64,000 nt of DNA from Ectopseudomonas mendocina (GCF_016008875.1 NZ_JADTQG010000018.1:1-64000), one strand, 5' to 3'; positions 16,839 to 27,048 are shown, counted from the stretch's first letter. The notes: generated by a model not told the origin, from the letters alone. Numbers and translations: made by a program.

Positions 16839-17007
16839 CCGTAGGGTGGGTTAGCGGCGCAGAACGCCGGCTTTATATCTGCAGAAAAACGTAGAGCGCC
16901 GCGTAACCCACCAGGCGATATACCGTGTGGCGCAGACGGTGGGTTACGCCGCAGCCACTTCAACGAGTTGACCGGCAACCGCGACAGGCGGCTAACCCAC
17001 CCTACGG
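16839..17007. repeat. Nested long palindrome (169 bp)
   Basis: The outer arms CCGTAGGGTGGGTTAGC (16839-16855) and GCTAACCCACCCTACGG (16991-17007) are a perfect 17-bp inverted repeat. Inside, GCGTAACCCACC (16901-16912) and GGTGGGTTACGC (16938-16949) form a second perfect 12-bp pair. All four arms share the GGTGGGTTA core, so alternative pairings are possible. No coding frame of interest. It could be a non-autonomous mobile repeat or a structured RNA. Confidence 0.75.
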
Positions 17008-17040
17008 GCTCGGCGGTGCCGGATGAACCCTCTCCCCCGA

Positions 17041-17066
17041 CCCCTCTCCCATAAATGGGAGAGGGG
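17041..17066. repeat. Stem-loop CCCCTCTCCCAT/ATGGGAGAGGGG
   Basis: A perfect 12-bp stem with an AA loop, next to the related CCCTCTCCCCCGA at 17027. An A-run follows on the plus strand, so for cobN (minus strand) the T-run precedes the hairpin. It is therefore not a canonical cobN terminator. It lies 17 bases past the cobN stop. Confidence 0.6.
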
Positions 17067-17082
17067 AAAAAAAGCGCGCGCA

Positions 17083-20000
17083 TCAGCTTTCCTCGCTATC
17101 GAGCAGTAGGTTTTCCAGCGCTTCGCGATACTCGCCGGGATTCTCCCACAGGCCGCGCTGCTGGGCTTCCAGCAGGCGTTCGAGCATGTCGTTGAGCGCG
17201 CCGGGGTTGTGCTGCTGGATAAAGTCGCGGGTATCGCGATCCAGCAGGTAGGCATCGGTCAGCAGAGCATATTGGTGGTCATCGACCAGCTCGCTGGTGG
17301 CGTCGAAGGCGAACAGGTAGTCGATGGTTGCGGCCAGCTCGAAGGCGCCCTTGTAGCCGTGGCGCTTCATGCCTTCGATCCACTTGGGGTTGGCGGCACG
17401 GGCGCGTACCACGCGATTGAGTTCTTCCTTGAGGCTGCGGATGCGCGGCGTGTCCGGCTGGCTGTTGTCGCCGAAGTAGCTGGCCACCTTGAGCCCGCGC
17501 AGGGTTTCCACCGCCGCCAGCATGCCGCCCTGAAACTGGTAGTAGTCGTTGGAATCGAGGATGTCGTGCTCGCGGTTGTCCTGGTTGTGCAGCACTGCCT
17601 GCATCTGCTCCAGGCGTTCGACGAAGCGCTGCCGCGCGGGTGCGCCCTCGGCGCCGCTGCCGTAGGCGTAGCCGCCCCAGTTCAGATACACCTCGGCCAG
17701 ATCGGCGCGGCTCTGCCACAGGCGCTCCTCGATGGCGTTCTGCACGCCGGCACCATAGGCTCCCGGCTTGGCGCCGAACACCCGCCAGCCGGCCTGGCGC
17801 CGCGCTTCGGCTTCATCCAGGCCGCCATCCTTGAGCGCCAGCGACTCACGCCAGACCCGCGCCGACAGCGGGTTCATGTCTTCCGGCTCATCCAGCTCGA
17901 CCACCGCCTGCACGGCGTCGTCGAACAGGCGAATCAGATTGCTGAAGGCATCGCGGAAGAAGCCCGAGACGCGCAGGGTGACATCCACCCGGGGCCGGCC
18001 AAGCTGTTCCAACGGCAGTACCTCGAAGCGCTCGACGCGCTGGCTGCCCGGCTGCCACACCGGCCGCACACCCATCAGTGCCAGCGCCTGGGCGATATCG
18101 TCGCCGCCGGTGCGCATGGTCGCCGTGCCCCACACCGACAGTCCGAGCTGGCGCAGATGGTCGCCTTCATCCTGCAGATGGCGCTCCAGTAGGCGATCCG
18201 CTGCCTGCACGCCGAGGCGCCAGGCAGTCGGCGTGGGCAGATGGCGCACGTCGACGGTAAAGAAGTTGCGCCCGGTCGGCAGTACGTCCAGGCGACCGCG
18301 ACTGGGTGCGCCGCTCGGCCCGGCGGGCACGAAACGCCCTTCCAGCGCCGCCAGCAGGCCGCCCATCTCAGCGTCGCCGCAAGCATCGAGCAACGGTGCG
18401 ATATGCTCGGCCAGGCCATCGAGAATCAACACCACCTCGGCGCCAAAGGCTGCGCTGCGTTCGCCTGCCAGGCGCTGTTCGATCAACCTCAGCGCCAGCA
18501 GCTCCAGGCGCTCGCGGGTATCGCCGACGGTGCGCCACAGACTGTTATCCACAGCCTGCAACGCCTGGGGACGCAGCCCTTGCCAGGGCTGGCCCATATC
18601 GCAATCGAGCGGGTCGAGATTCAGTTCCAGGCCACGGGCCAGCACACGTAACAGGCTGGCGTTGGCGCCCTGGCCATCGCCACGGGGAATGCGTAGCAGC
18701 GCCAGCAGGGTGTCGCGGCGCAGTTGCCCGGCCGGCGACTCACCGAAAACATGCAGGCCATCGCGTATCTGCGATTCCTTGAGGTCGCACAGGTAGGCAT
18801 CGAGCTGCGGCAGCCAGCTGTCGCCGTCGTCGTTGAGTTGCAGGCCCAGTTCGCGGTCGAGGCTGGCCTCACGCACCTTGCTCAGAATCTCGCCACGCAG
18901 CTCCACGGCGCGACGCTGATCGAGCTGGCTGGCGTCGTAATACTCGTCGGCCAGGCGCTCCAGATCGCGCAACGGGCCGTAGCTTTCGGCGCGGGTCAGC
19001 GGCGGCATCAGGTGGTCGATGATCACTGCCTGGATGCGCCGCTTGGCCTGCGCGCCCTCGCCCGGGTCGTTGACGATAAAGGGATAGATATTCGGCAGCG
19101 GGCCGATCAGCGCCTGCGGCCAGCAGCCCTCCGAGAGGCCGACGCTCTTGCCCGGCAGCCACTCCAGGTTGCCGTGCTTGCCGATGTGGATCAGCGCATC
19201 GGCGGCGAAGGCCGTGCGCAGCCAGGCGTAGAAGGCGATATAACCGTGCGGCGGCACCAGATCGGGGTCGTGATACACCGCCGCCGCGTCGAGCTGATAA
19301 CCGCGCGCCGGCTGGATGCCGACGAAGCACAGGCCGAAGCGCAGGCCGGCCACCATCATCCGCCCGCTGCGGAACATCGGGTCGTCCTGCGGCTCGCCCC
19401 AGCGCTCACGCACCGCCTGCTGGTTGGCCGGCGGCAGGCTGTGGAAAAACCCCAGATAATCGTCCAGCGCCAGGCTCTGCGCACAGGGCCGCGTATCCAG
19501 GCCATCAAGATCGTTGGTAACGCCACCGAGCAGGCTGTGGACAAGTGCGGTGCCGCTGCCCGGCAAGTTATCCACCGGGTAGCCCTGCGCTTGCAGGGCG
19601 CGGAGGATATTCAGCGCGGCGGCTGGCGTATCCAACCCCACGCCATTGCCGATGCGCCCATCGCGGGTCGGGTAGTTGGCCAGGATCAGACCGATTCGCT
19701 TCTGATCGTTGCTTTTGATCGCCAACTGACACCAGTTACGCGCCAATTCGGCGACGTAGGCCATACCCGACTCATGCGCCTGATAGCACACCACATCGCT
19801 CTGGCTGCGCTCGCTGCGCCAGGCCAGGCCCTTGAAGCTGATGGCGGTGCCGATCAGCCGGCCATCCAGTTCGGGCAGTACCACGTGCATGGCCAGGTCG
19901 CGCGAGCCCAGGCCCTGGGCGCTGGCCTGCCACTGCGCCTGGTTGTCCAGCGAGCAGATGGCCTGCAGCACCGGGATATCACGACGAAATACCCGCTCCT

Positions 20001-20829
20001 GCGGCGCCTCGGGATTGGACAGGGCAAAGCCGGTGGTATTGATGATCAGCGCCGCATGCGTCTCGTCCAGCCAGGCTTGCACCTGATCCAGGCAGGCTGC
20101 CTCCTTGAGGCTGGCCACGGCAATGGGCAATGGGTTGAGCCCCTGACGAACGAGGTGCGCGCAGAAGGTATCGACGAAGGCGGTGTTCGCCGATTGCACA
20201 TGGTTGCGGTAGAACAGCAGCGCTACCACGGGCGCATCCGGCTGCCACTGCGCCTGCCAGTCAGCCAGAGCCGCCGGACTCCGCTGCGGATGATAGAGGC
20301 CGACGCGCGGCAGCGGCTGTGGCTCCTGCCAGCTGTCATCGCGGCCCAGCCAGCGGCTGCCGATACAGCGGAACAACTGGCGGGCATTTTCCAAGCCGCC
20401 CTGACGCAGGTACTGCCAGAGGCGCTGGCTGTCTTCTTCACCGACGTTGCCGAGGGCATTCAACTCTGGGTCGGGTTTATCGTCGCCCGGCACCATGATC
20501 ACCGTGGCGCCGCGCGCACCCAGCTCAACCAGGCGTTCGACGCCGTAGCGCCAGTAGCTCACCCCGCCATGCACGGAGATCAGGATGACCTTGGCATGCT
20601 GCAGCACCTGCTCGACGTAGTAATCCACCGAGGCGTTGTTGCTCAGTTGCGCCGGGCTGGCCAGGCGCAGGCTGGGGTAGTCCTCCGGCAGCTGCCGGGC
20701 TGCTTCGGCCAGCAACGACAGGTGCGAATCGCCCGTGCACAGGATCACCAGCTCGGCCGGGGTCTGGCCGAGGTCGGCGATGCTATCGGCCGGCAGCTGA
20801 GCGCCGGGCTGGGTGCGTAATAAGTGCAT
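17083..20829 (-). CDS. cobN: Cobaltochelatase subunit CobN
   Basis: 1248 aa, the normal size for aerobic CobN. It starts MHLLRTQPGAQLPADSIADL. Family landmarks include WRYGVERLVELGARGATVIM, FYRNHVQSANTAFVDTFC, NYPTRDGRIGNGVGLDTPAA, DALIHIGKHGNLEWLPGKSV and PRVDVTLRVSGFFRDAFSNL. CobN is the large porphyrin-binding subunit that inserts cobalt into hydrogenobyrinic acid a,c-diamide. It lies between cobW and the ChlI/ChlD-like genes on the same strand and is probably co-transcribed with cobW under the cobalamin riboswitch. Contains a perfect DnaA box at 18545. Confidence 0.96.
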   Translation of the reverse strand: MHLLRTQPGAQLPADSIADLGQTPAELVILCTGDSHLSLLAEAARQLPEDYPSLRLASPAQLSNNASVDYYVEQVLQHAKVILISVHGGVSYWRYGVERLVELGARGATVIMVPGDDKPDPELNALGNVGEEDSQRLWQYLRQGGLENARQLFRCIGSRWLGRDDSWQEPQPLPRVGLYHPQRSPAALADWQAQWQPDAPVVALLFYRNHVQSANTAFVDTFCAHLVRQGLNPLPIAVASLKEAACLDQVQAWLDETHAALIINTTGFALSNPEAPQERVFRRDIPVLQAICSLDNQAQWQASAQGLGSRDLAMHVVLPELDGRLIGTAISFKGLAWRSERSQSDVVCYQAHESGMAYVAELARNWCQLAIKSNDQKRIGLILANYPTRDGRIGNGVGLDTPAAALNILRALQAQGYPVDNLPGSGTALVHSLLGGVTNDLDGLDTRPCAQSLALDDYLGFFHSLPPANQQAVRERWGEPQDDPMFRSGRMMVAGLRFGLCFVGIQPARGYQLDAAAVYHDPDLVPPHGYIAFYAWLRTAFAADALIHIGKHGNLEWLPGKSVGLSEGCWPQALIGPLPNIYPFIVNDPGEGAQAKRRIQAVIIDHLMPPLTRAESYGPLRDLERLADEYYDASQLDQRRAVELRGEILSKVREASLDRELGLQLNDDGDSWLPQLDAYLCDLKESQIRDGLHVFGESPAGQLRRDTLLALLRIPRGDGQGANASLLRVLARGLELNLDPLDCDMGQPWQGLRPQALQAVDNSLWRTVGDTRERLELLALRLIEQRLAGERSAAFGAEVVLILDGLAEHIAPLLDACGDAEMGGLLAALEGRFVPAGPSGAPSRGRLDVLPTGRNFFTVDVRHLPTPTAWRLGVQAADRLLERHLQDEGDHLRQLGLSVWGTATMRTGGDDIAQALALMGVRPVWQPGSQRVERFEVLPLEQLGRPRVDVTLRVSGFFRDAFSNLIRLFDDAVQAVVELDEPEDMNPLSARVWRESLALKDGGLDEAEARRQAGWRVFGAKPGAYGAGVQNAIEERLWQSRADLAEVYLNWGGYAYGSGAEGAPARQRFVERLEQMQAVLHNQDNREHDILDSNDYYQFQGGMLAAVETLRGLKVASYFGDNSQPDTPRIRSLKEELNRVVRARAANPKWIEGMKRHGYKGAFELAATIDYLFAFDATSELVDDHQYALLTDAYLLDRDTRDFIQQHNPGALNDMLERLLEAQQRGLWENPGEYREALENLLLDSEES

Positions 20830-20855
20830 GGTCGTTCCGTGGAGCGGACGAAACC

Positions 20856-20915
20856 GTGGAAGGGGCTTTAGCCGCGACGATCAGCGAACCGAGTCGCGGC
20901 TGAAGTCCTTCCCAC
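20856..20915. repeat. REP pair between cobN and cobW
   Basis: GTGGAAGGGGCTTTAGCCGC and GCGGCTGAAGTCCTTCCCAC form a long imperfect inverted repeat filling the 91-bp gap between cobW and cobN. It may lower transcript flow from cobW into cobN. Confidence 0.8.
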
Positions 20916-20920
20916 AATCC

Positions 20921-21970
20921 TCAGGCCAACGCTGACTTCAGCTCGGCCTCGATGGCCGCGCGGTCGAGCTGCTGGCCGATCACCACCAGGCGGCTCAGGC
21001 GCGGCTCGTCGGCCTGCCAGGCGCGGTCGAAGTGACGGTCGAAGCGCTGACCGACACCTTGCACCAGCAGGCGCATCGGCTTGCCAGGGATCGCCGCGAA
21101 GCCCTTGACCCGCAGAATGCCGTACTTGGTCACTGCATCCTTCAACGCAGCCAGCAGGCGCACCTCGTCAGTTTCCGGTAGTTCCACGTGGAACGAGTCG
21201 AATTCCTCGTGATCATGATCCTCGTCTTCATCGTCATGATGGGTACGTCGGCTGTCGATATGCAGCTCGGTTTCGCTGTTCAGGCCCAGCAGCACGCTTA
21301 GTGGCAGATCACCACCGTGCGCCTCGATCACCTTGACCGCTGGCGGCAGCTCCTCGGCCACCTCGGCGCGCACCGCGGCCAGCGCCTCGGTATTAAGCAG
21401 GTCGGCCTTGTTGAGGATTACCAGGTCGGCACTGGCCAGTTGGTCGGCGAACAGTTCATGCAGCGGCGACTCGTGGTCGAGGTTGGGATCGAGCTTGCGC
21501 TGCTCGTCCACCCGGTCGGGGAAGGCAGCGAAGGTGCCGGCAGCCACCGCCGGGCTGTCGACCACGGTAATCACCGCATCGACGGTGCAAGCGTTGCGGA
21601 TTTCCGGCCAGTTGAAGGCCTGCACCAACGGCTTCGGCAGTGCCAGGCCGCTGGTTTCGATGAGGATATGGTCGAGGTCACCGCGGCGCGCCACCAGCTC
21701 GCGCATCACCGGGAAGAACTCCTCCTGCACGGTGCAGCACAGGCAGCCGTTGGCCAGCTCGAAGACGCGGCCGTTGGCCTCCTCCTCGCTGCAACCGATG
21801 GAACACTGCTTGAGGATCTCGCCATCGATGCCCAGCTCGCCGAACTCGTTGACGATCACCGCGATACGGCGACCACCGGCATTGGCCAGCAGGTGACGCA
21901 GCAACGTGGTTTTGCCGGCACCGAGGAATCCGGTGACGATGGTGACAGGCAGTTTGGCGAGGGTTTTCAT
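20921..21970 (-). CDS. cobW: CobW-type G3E GTPase metallochaperone
   Basis: 349 aa from ATG at 21970 (MKTLAKLPVTIVTGFLGAGK). G3E family motifs: Walker A GFLGAGKTT, the metal-binding GCLCCTVQEE, ETSGLALP, and NKADL. An acidic histidine-rich linker (HHDDEDEDHDHEE) separates the GTPase and C-terminal CobW_C domains and may help bind metal. CobW is required for aerobic B12 synthesis and probably delivers cobalt to CobN, the next gene. It is led by a cobalamin riboswitch. The coding sequence also contains a parS core at 21181. Confidence 0.95.
   Translation of the reverse strand: MKTLAKLPVTIVTGFLGAGKTTLLRHLLANAGGRRIAVIVNEFGELGIDGEILKQCSIGCSEEEANGRVFELANGCLCCTVQEEFFPVMRELVARRGDLDHILIETSGLALPKPLVQAFNWPEIRNACTVDAVITVVDSPAVAAGTFAAFPDRVDEQRKLDPNLDHESPLHELFADQLASADLVILNKADLLNTEALAAVRAEVAEELPPAVKVIEAHGGDLPLSVLLGLNSETELHIDSRRTHHDDEDEDHDHEEFDSFHVELPETDEVRLLAALKDAVTKYGILRVKGFAAIPGKPMRLLVQGVGQRFDRHFDRAWQADEPRLSRLVVIGQQLDRAAIEAELKSALA
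21181..21194. other. parS-like site inside cobW
   Basis: GTTCCACGTGGAAC is the perfect 14-bp palindromic core of the Pseudomonas parS sequence (full form TGTTCCACGTGGAACA in recF). It lies about 25 kb left of the origin, within the range where ParB sites cluster. In cobW it is read as FHVE in the same codon phase as the two recF sites. Confidence 0.75.
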
Positions 21971-22077
21971 CAGGGGCCCCGTGGCGTCGGTCAATTCGGC
22001 GGACGGGTACGGGCAGGCGGCACGCAAGGGCGTGCTGGCCGCTTCGGATCACCCCGTCCGAGCAAGTGGCTGGTCTA

Positions 22078-22262
22078 TCGAGGCAGGTCTCCTGGCTCAC
22101 GGTCTGCGCGTTGCGCGTCCTTCACCTTCCCGCCAAGGGCAGTGGTGTATCGAAGGAGTTGTGACCGTTTACAGTTGCGGGGGCAGCCAGGGCATCGACC
22201 CTGTTCCCTCTTAGCTTCGCCGCGCTTCAGCGGCGAAGAACCTCGAAAGCGAGAAGGCTACG
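22078..22262 (-). promoter_or_regulatory. Cobalamin (AdoCbl) riboswitch upstream of cobW
   Basis: On the minus strand, in order: AGAGGGAA, then CTGCCCCCGCAACTGTAA, then CCACTGCCC with GGCGGGAAGG, and finally GAGCCAGGAGACCTGCC. These are the conserved core, L5/P5 and closing segments of the cobalamin riboswitch. It ends about 110 nt before the cobW start. Cobalamin binding should reduce expression of cobW and probably the downstream cobN operon. The divergent cobE/cobM genes begin just beyond its 5' side. Confidence 0.92.
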
Positions 22263-22337
22263 CAGGCCGCAGCGACCGGTCAATCGCGGTTGACCGCTGG
22301 CAGGTGCCATGTTGAGCTACGCCACCGCTTAGCCCGA

Positions 22338-22784
22338 ATGCCATTCATGTTGCCGACTGCCTCTCACCGCCCGCCCGCCTCGCCTACACAGGTCGTCGCC
22401 GGACTGGGCTGCCGCCGTGACTGCAGCCTGGATGAGCTTTTCGAGCTGCTTATCCACAGCTTGGGCAGGTATGGGCTGACGGTGGACAATCTGGCTGGAC
22501 TGGCCAGCATCGCCCACAAGCGCGACGAAGCCGGCCTGCACGGCCTGGCCGAATATCTGGGCCTGGAGCTAGTGTTCTTTTCGCCCGAGCAACTGGCGGG
22601 GTACCAGACGCCGACAGGCGCCAGCGCCCTTAGCCAAGCTACCACCGGCAGCCCCGCCGTAGCCGAGCCTTGCGCATTGGCCCTGGCAGCACGCATGGGA
22701 GCCTCCGCCCGCTTACTAGGCGAGAAAGACCGCAGCGCCCGCGCTACCTGTGCGCTAGCCATATTCGATAGAGAACCCGCATGA
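22338..22784 (+). CDS. cobE: Cobalamin biosynthesis protein CobE
   Basis: 148 aa from ATG 22338 (MPFMLPTASHRPPAS); ATG 22347 also fits. Motifs VVAGLGCRRDCSLDELFELL and LAGLASIAHKRDEAGLHGLA are those of the CobE/CbiG_C family, with SVAEPCALALA-type ending. CobE is needed for the aerobic pathway and is thought to act around precorrin-3B to precorrin-5, but its exact reaction is unclear. It overlaps cobM by 4 bp (ATGA), so the two are translated together. Perfect DnaA box at 22450. Confidence 0.9.
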   Translation: MPFMLPTASHRPPASPTQVVAGLGCRRDCSLDELFELLIHSLGRYGLTVDNLAGLASIAHKRDEAGLHGLAEYLGLELVFFSPEQLAGYQTPTGASALSQATTGSPAVAEPCALALAARMGASARLLGEKDRSARATCALAIFDREPA

Positions 22785-23536
22785 CCATCTACTTTATCGG
22801 CGCCGGCCCTGGCGACCCCGAGCTGATCACCGTCAAAGGCCAGCGTCTGATCCGCAGCTGCCCGGTGATCCTCTATGCCGGCTCGCTGGTGCCCGAGGCC
22901 GTGCTGCAAGGTCACAGCGCCGAACAGGTGGTGAACACCGCCGAGCTGCATCTTGGGGAGATCGTCAACCTGCTGCATCAGGCCCATAAGCGCGGTCAGG
23001 ATGTGGCCCGCGTACATTCCGGCGACCCTTCGCTATACGGCGCCATCGGCGAGCAGATTCGCGAGCTGCGTGCCCAGGGCATTCCCTTCGAGATCATTCC
23101 CGGCGTGACCGCCACCGCCGCCTGCGCGGCCCTGCTGGAAAGCGAGCTGACTTTGCCCGGCATCGCCCAGACAGTGATCCTGACACGCTACGGCACTACG
23201 TCACCGATGCCCGAGGGTGAGCAGTTGCATGACCTGGCCCGACACCGCGCGACCATGGCCATCCATCTCGGCGTTCGCCAGTTAGCGGCCATCATCGGTG
23301 AACTGCTGCCGCACTACGGTGCCGACTGCCCCATCGCGGTTATCCACAGAGCGAGTTGGCCAGATCAGGATTGGGTGCTGGGCACCCTGGCCGATATCGA
23401 AGAGAAAGTTGCCGCCAAGGGCTTTCGCCGCACGGCATTGATCCTTGTTGGGCGGGTGCTCGATCCCGGTGCGTTTGCAGAATCGGCGCTATATGACGCC
23501 ACTCATCGCCATCTCTATCGCCCCGGTAACCATTGA
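22781..23536 (+). CDS. cobM: Precorrin-4 C11-methyltransferase
   Basis: 251 aa, normal length. Tetrapyrrole methylase motifs: YFIGAGPGDPELITVKGQRL at the N-terminus, VHSGDPSLYGAIGEQ, EIIPGVTATAACAALL, and the CobM block GIAQTVILTRYGTTSPMPEG. It adds the C11 methyl group to give precorrin-5. It starts inside the cobE stop codon. A perfect DnaA box lies at 23340. Confidence 0.96.
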   Translation: MTIYFIGAGPGDPELITVKGQRLIRSCPVILYAGSLVPEAVLQGHSAEQVVNTAELHLGEIVNLLHQAHKRGQDVARVHSGDPSLYGAIGEQIRELRAQGIPFEIIPGVTATAACAALLESELTLPGIAQTVILTRYGTTSPMPEGEQLHDLARHRATMAIHLGVRQLAAIIGELLPHYGADCPIAVIHRASWPDQDWVLGTLADIEEKVAAKGFRRTALILVGRVLDPGAFAESALYDATHRHLYRPGNH

Positions 23537-23757
23537 GCCTGGCGATAAAGCGTACAGTTCGCTGAGAGCCTCGCCACATAAGGCCTTCAGATGCTTATCA
23601 ACAAGATAACCAGCCTGTTATCCAAATACCCTGTGGATAGTGGGCGCGTAAGCGAGCAGTTTCTGTACAAGTTGCTGAATCCCTCTATTTATAAGGCCTA
23701 CAGCCAGCTATCAAGAGGATATCCACATGTTGATCCACGGCAACTGTGTGCAACTTC
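23537..23757. other. Non-coding gap with four near-consensus DnaA boxes
   Basis: Lower-GC DNA with no credible gene. It contains TTATCAACA (23595), TTATCCAAA (23618), TGTGGATAG (23632) and ATATCCACA (23719), each one mismatch from TTATCCACA. The cluster stands out in GC-rich DNA, but whether DnaA binds here is unknown. Confidence 0.4.
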
Positions 23758-23988
23758 TCAGAGCTGCACCTCGACCCGCTTGATCCCCAGAACCCGCAGC
23801 TCCGGTACCACTTCATCTAGGCTGGCAAAAGTTTCCACCTGCTCGGTTTCATCCACCAGAAAGAAGCTGCGGCCGGCCTCTTTCTTGAAAAACACGATCC
23901 ACTCGGCGGTGTTGGCCGGATTGGCCATGATCTGGGTATCGAATAGAACCCCCTCGCTCGTTCTGCGTTTCACATCCGCGCGCTTCAT
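23758..23988 (-). CDS. Small conserved-looking hypothetical protein
   Basis: 76 aa, MKRADVKRRTSEGVLFDTQI with a GGAGAG ribosome-binding site ahead of the start. The sequence includes EWIVFFKKEAGRSFFLVDET and the end LGIKRVEVQL. It is soluble and mixed alpha/beta, and it resembles a small uncharacterised protein I associate with pseudomonads. No function assigned. Transcribed away from the ParD-like gene. Confidence 0.65.
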   Translation of the reverse strand: MKRADVKRRTSEGVLFDTQIMANPANTAEWIVFFKKEAGRSFFLVDETEQVETFASLDEVVPELRVLGIKRVEVQL

Positions 23989-24119
23989 CCGCTCTCCTGT
24001 TCCAGCATGATTCAGGCCCGCTTGCGCACTCCTGGCAGACGGACAGCTCTAGTGTAAAGGATGAAAAAGTCCCATTTGTCCTGCTACCGATGCTGGTGGA
24101 ACGAACCTGTCCGTGTTTA

Positions 24120-24145
24120 TATATGTTTCATACACAAAACATATA
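24120..24145. promoter_or_regulatory. AT-rich palindrome upstream of the ParD-like gene
   Basis: TATATGTTT (24120-24128) and AAACATATA (24137-24145) form a perfect 9-bp inverted repeat with an 8-nt centre, 12 bases before ATG 24158. The placement is that of an operator bound by an autoregulatory ribbon-helix-helix antitoxin. Binding by the adjacent ParD-like protein is inference. Confidence 0.55.
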
Positions 24146-24157
24146 AAGGAAAACGCT

Positions 24158-24370
24158 ATGGGCATCGTTAATATCGATGACGAGCTGCATGACCAAATCC
24201 GTCGGGCAAGTAGCGTCTCGAGCCGCTCGATCAACGCTCAGGCCGGCTTCTGGATACGCATCGGCATGCTCTGCGAGATGAACCCGACGCTGAGCTTCAA
24301 TGAGGTGATGGCCGCCGAGCTGCGCGCGGCCGGCGTGGCGGTACCGCCGCGTATGGCGGACGCGTCATGA
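24158..24370 (+). CDS. ParD-like small protein
   Basis: 70 aa from ATG 24158 (AAAGGAAAACGCT upstream); an in-frame start at 24113 would precede the palindrome and is rejected. The sequence MGIVNIDDELHDQIRRASSV followed by SRSINAQAGFWIRIGML is the ParD_like family pattern, a relative of ribbon-helix-helix antitoxins. No ParE-type toxin follows. Instead it overlaps a methionine aminopeptidase gene by 4 bp (ATGA), which implies co-expression. Confidence 0.85.
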   Translation: MGIVNIDDELHDQIRRASSVSSRSINAQAGFWIRIGMLCEMNPTLSFNEVMAAELRAAGVAVPPRMADAS

Positions 24371-25146
24371 GCAAGACGCCCGAACAGATCGCCCTGATGG
24401 CGGAGTCCGGCAGATTGCTCGCGTCCGTATTCGGCTATCTGGACCGGCTGGACCTGCTCGGCATGTCGACCCTGCAAGTCAACGACCTTGTGGATAAGCA
24501 CATCGTGGATGAACTTAAGGCGCGTCCGGCGAGCAAGGGGCAGTATGGTTTCGCCTACGCCATGAACACGTCGCGCAACGAGGTGGTATGCCATGGGGTA
24601 CCCAGCGCGAACGAGATGCTGCGCGACGGCGATCTGGTGAATTTCGATATCACCCTGGAAAAGAACGGCTACATCACCGATTCGAGCAAGATCTACCTGA
24701 TCGGCAGGGTGTCGGACCAGGCTCGTCAGCTCACCCGAGTGACCTATGAAGCGATGTGCAAGGGCATCGCAGCCGTGAGGCCGGGCGCCCGCCTCGGCGA
24801 TATCGGCCACGCCATCGAACGGCACGCTCGTGCCCACGGCTATTCGGTGGTTCGCGACTACTGCGGCCACGGTATTGGCCGGGAAATGCACGAGCCGCCG
24901 GAAGTGCTGCACTGGGGCAAAGCCGGCACCGGCCTGACGCTACGCGAAGGCATGACCTTCACCATCGAGCCCATGCTCAATCAGGGAACGGCGGACGTTC
25001 GCACCCTACGCGACGGCTGGACGGTGGTGACCTGTGACGGCCAACTCTCCGCGCAATTCGAGCACACCGTGGCGGTTACCCGCGAAGGCGTTCGTGTACT
25101 TACGCTGCGCCCGGAAGAGCTGCACCTCAGCATCGTTTCGGCGTGA
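24367..25146 (+). CDS. map: Type I methionine aminopeptidase
   Basis: 259 aa. All metal ligands of type Ia MetAP are present: D94 (VNFDITL), D105 (GYITDSSK), H168 (CGHGIGREMHEPP), E201 (FTIEPML) and E232 (AQFEHTV), plus substrate histidine H76. It therefore should be active in removing initiator methionine. Its coupling to a ParD-like gene rather than to rpsB/tsf suggests an accessory copy beside a housekeeping map elsewhere. It ends at a shared terminator facing glmS. DnaA box at 24489. Confidence 0.93.
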   Translation: MSKTPEQIALMAESGRLLASVFGYLDRLDLLGMSTLQVNDLVDKHIVDELKARPASKGQYGFAYAMNTSRNEVVCHGVPSANEMLRDGDLVNFDITLEKNGYITDSSKIYLIGRVSDQARQLTRVTYEAMCKGIAAVRPGARLGDIGHAIERHARAHGYSVVRDYCGHGIGREMHEPPEVLHWGKAGTGLTLREGMTFTIEPMLNQGTADVRTLRDGWTVVTCDGQLSAQFEHTVAVTREGVRVLTLRPEELHLSIVSA

Positions 25147-25156
25147 TAGAAACGCA

Positions 25157-25182
25157 AAAGCCCGTCCATCTGGACGGGCTTT
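25157..25182. terminator. Bidirectional terminator between map and glmS
   Basis: AAAGCCCGTCCA-TC-TGGACGGGCTTT is a perfect 12-bp stem with A/T flanks, placed between convergent map and glmS, 10 bases after the map stop. It can terminate both strands. Confidence 0.9.
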
Positions 25183-25197
25183 CCTTTCCTGCCGGCC

Positions 25198-27048
<1,851 letters not shown>

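Noticed and set aside
17041..17066. CCCCTCTCCC hairpin as the cobN terminator
   Set aside because: On the cobN strand the T-run comes before rather than after the stem.
18724..20820. 698-codon plus-strand frame opposite cobN
   Set aside because: Shadow of cobN on the other strand; composition is histidine/alanine/arginine-rich, typical of antisense GC-rich frames.
23591..24010. 139-codon plus-strand frame over the gap and opposite the 76-aa hypothetical
   Set aside because: Starts within DnaA-box-like DNA, low-quality composition, and the minus-strand gene has a better start and protein-like sequence.
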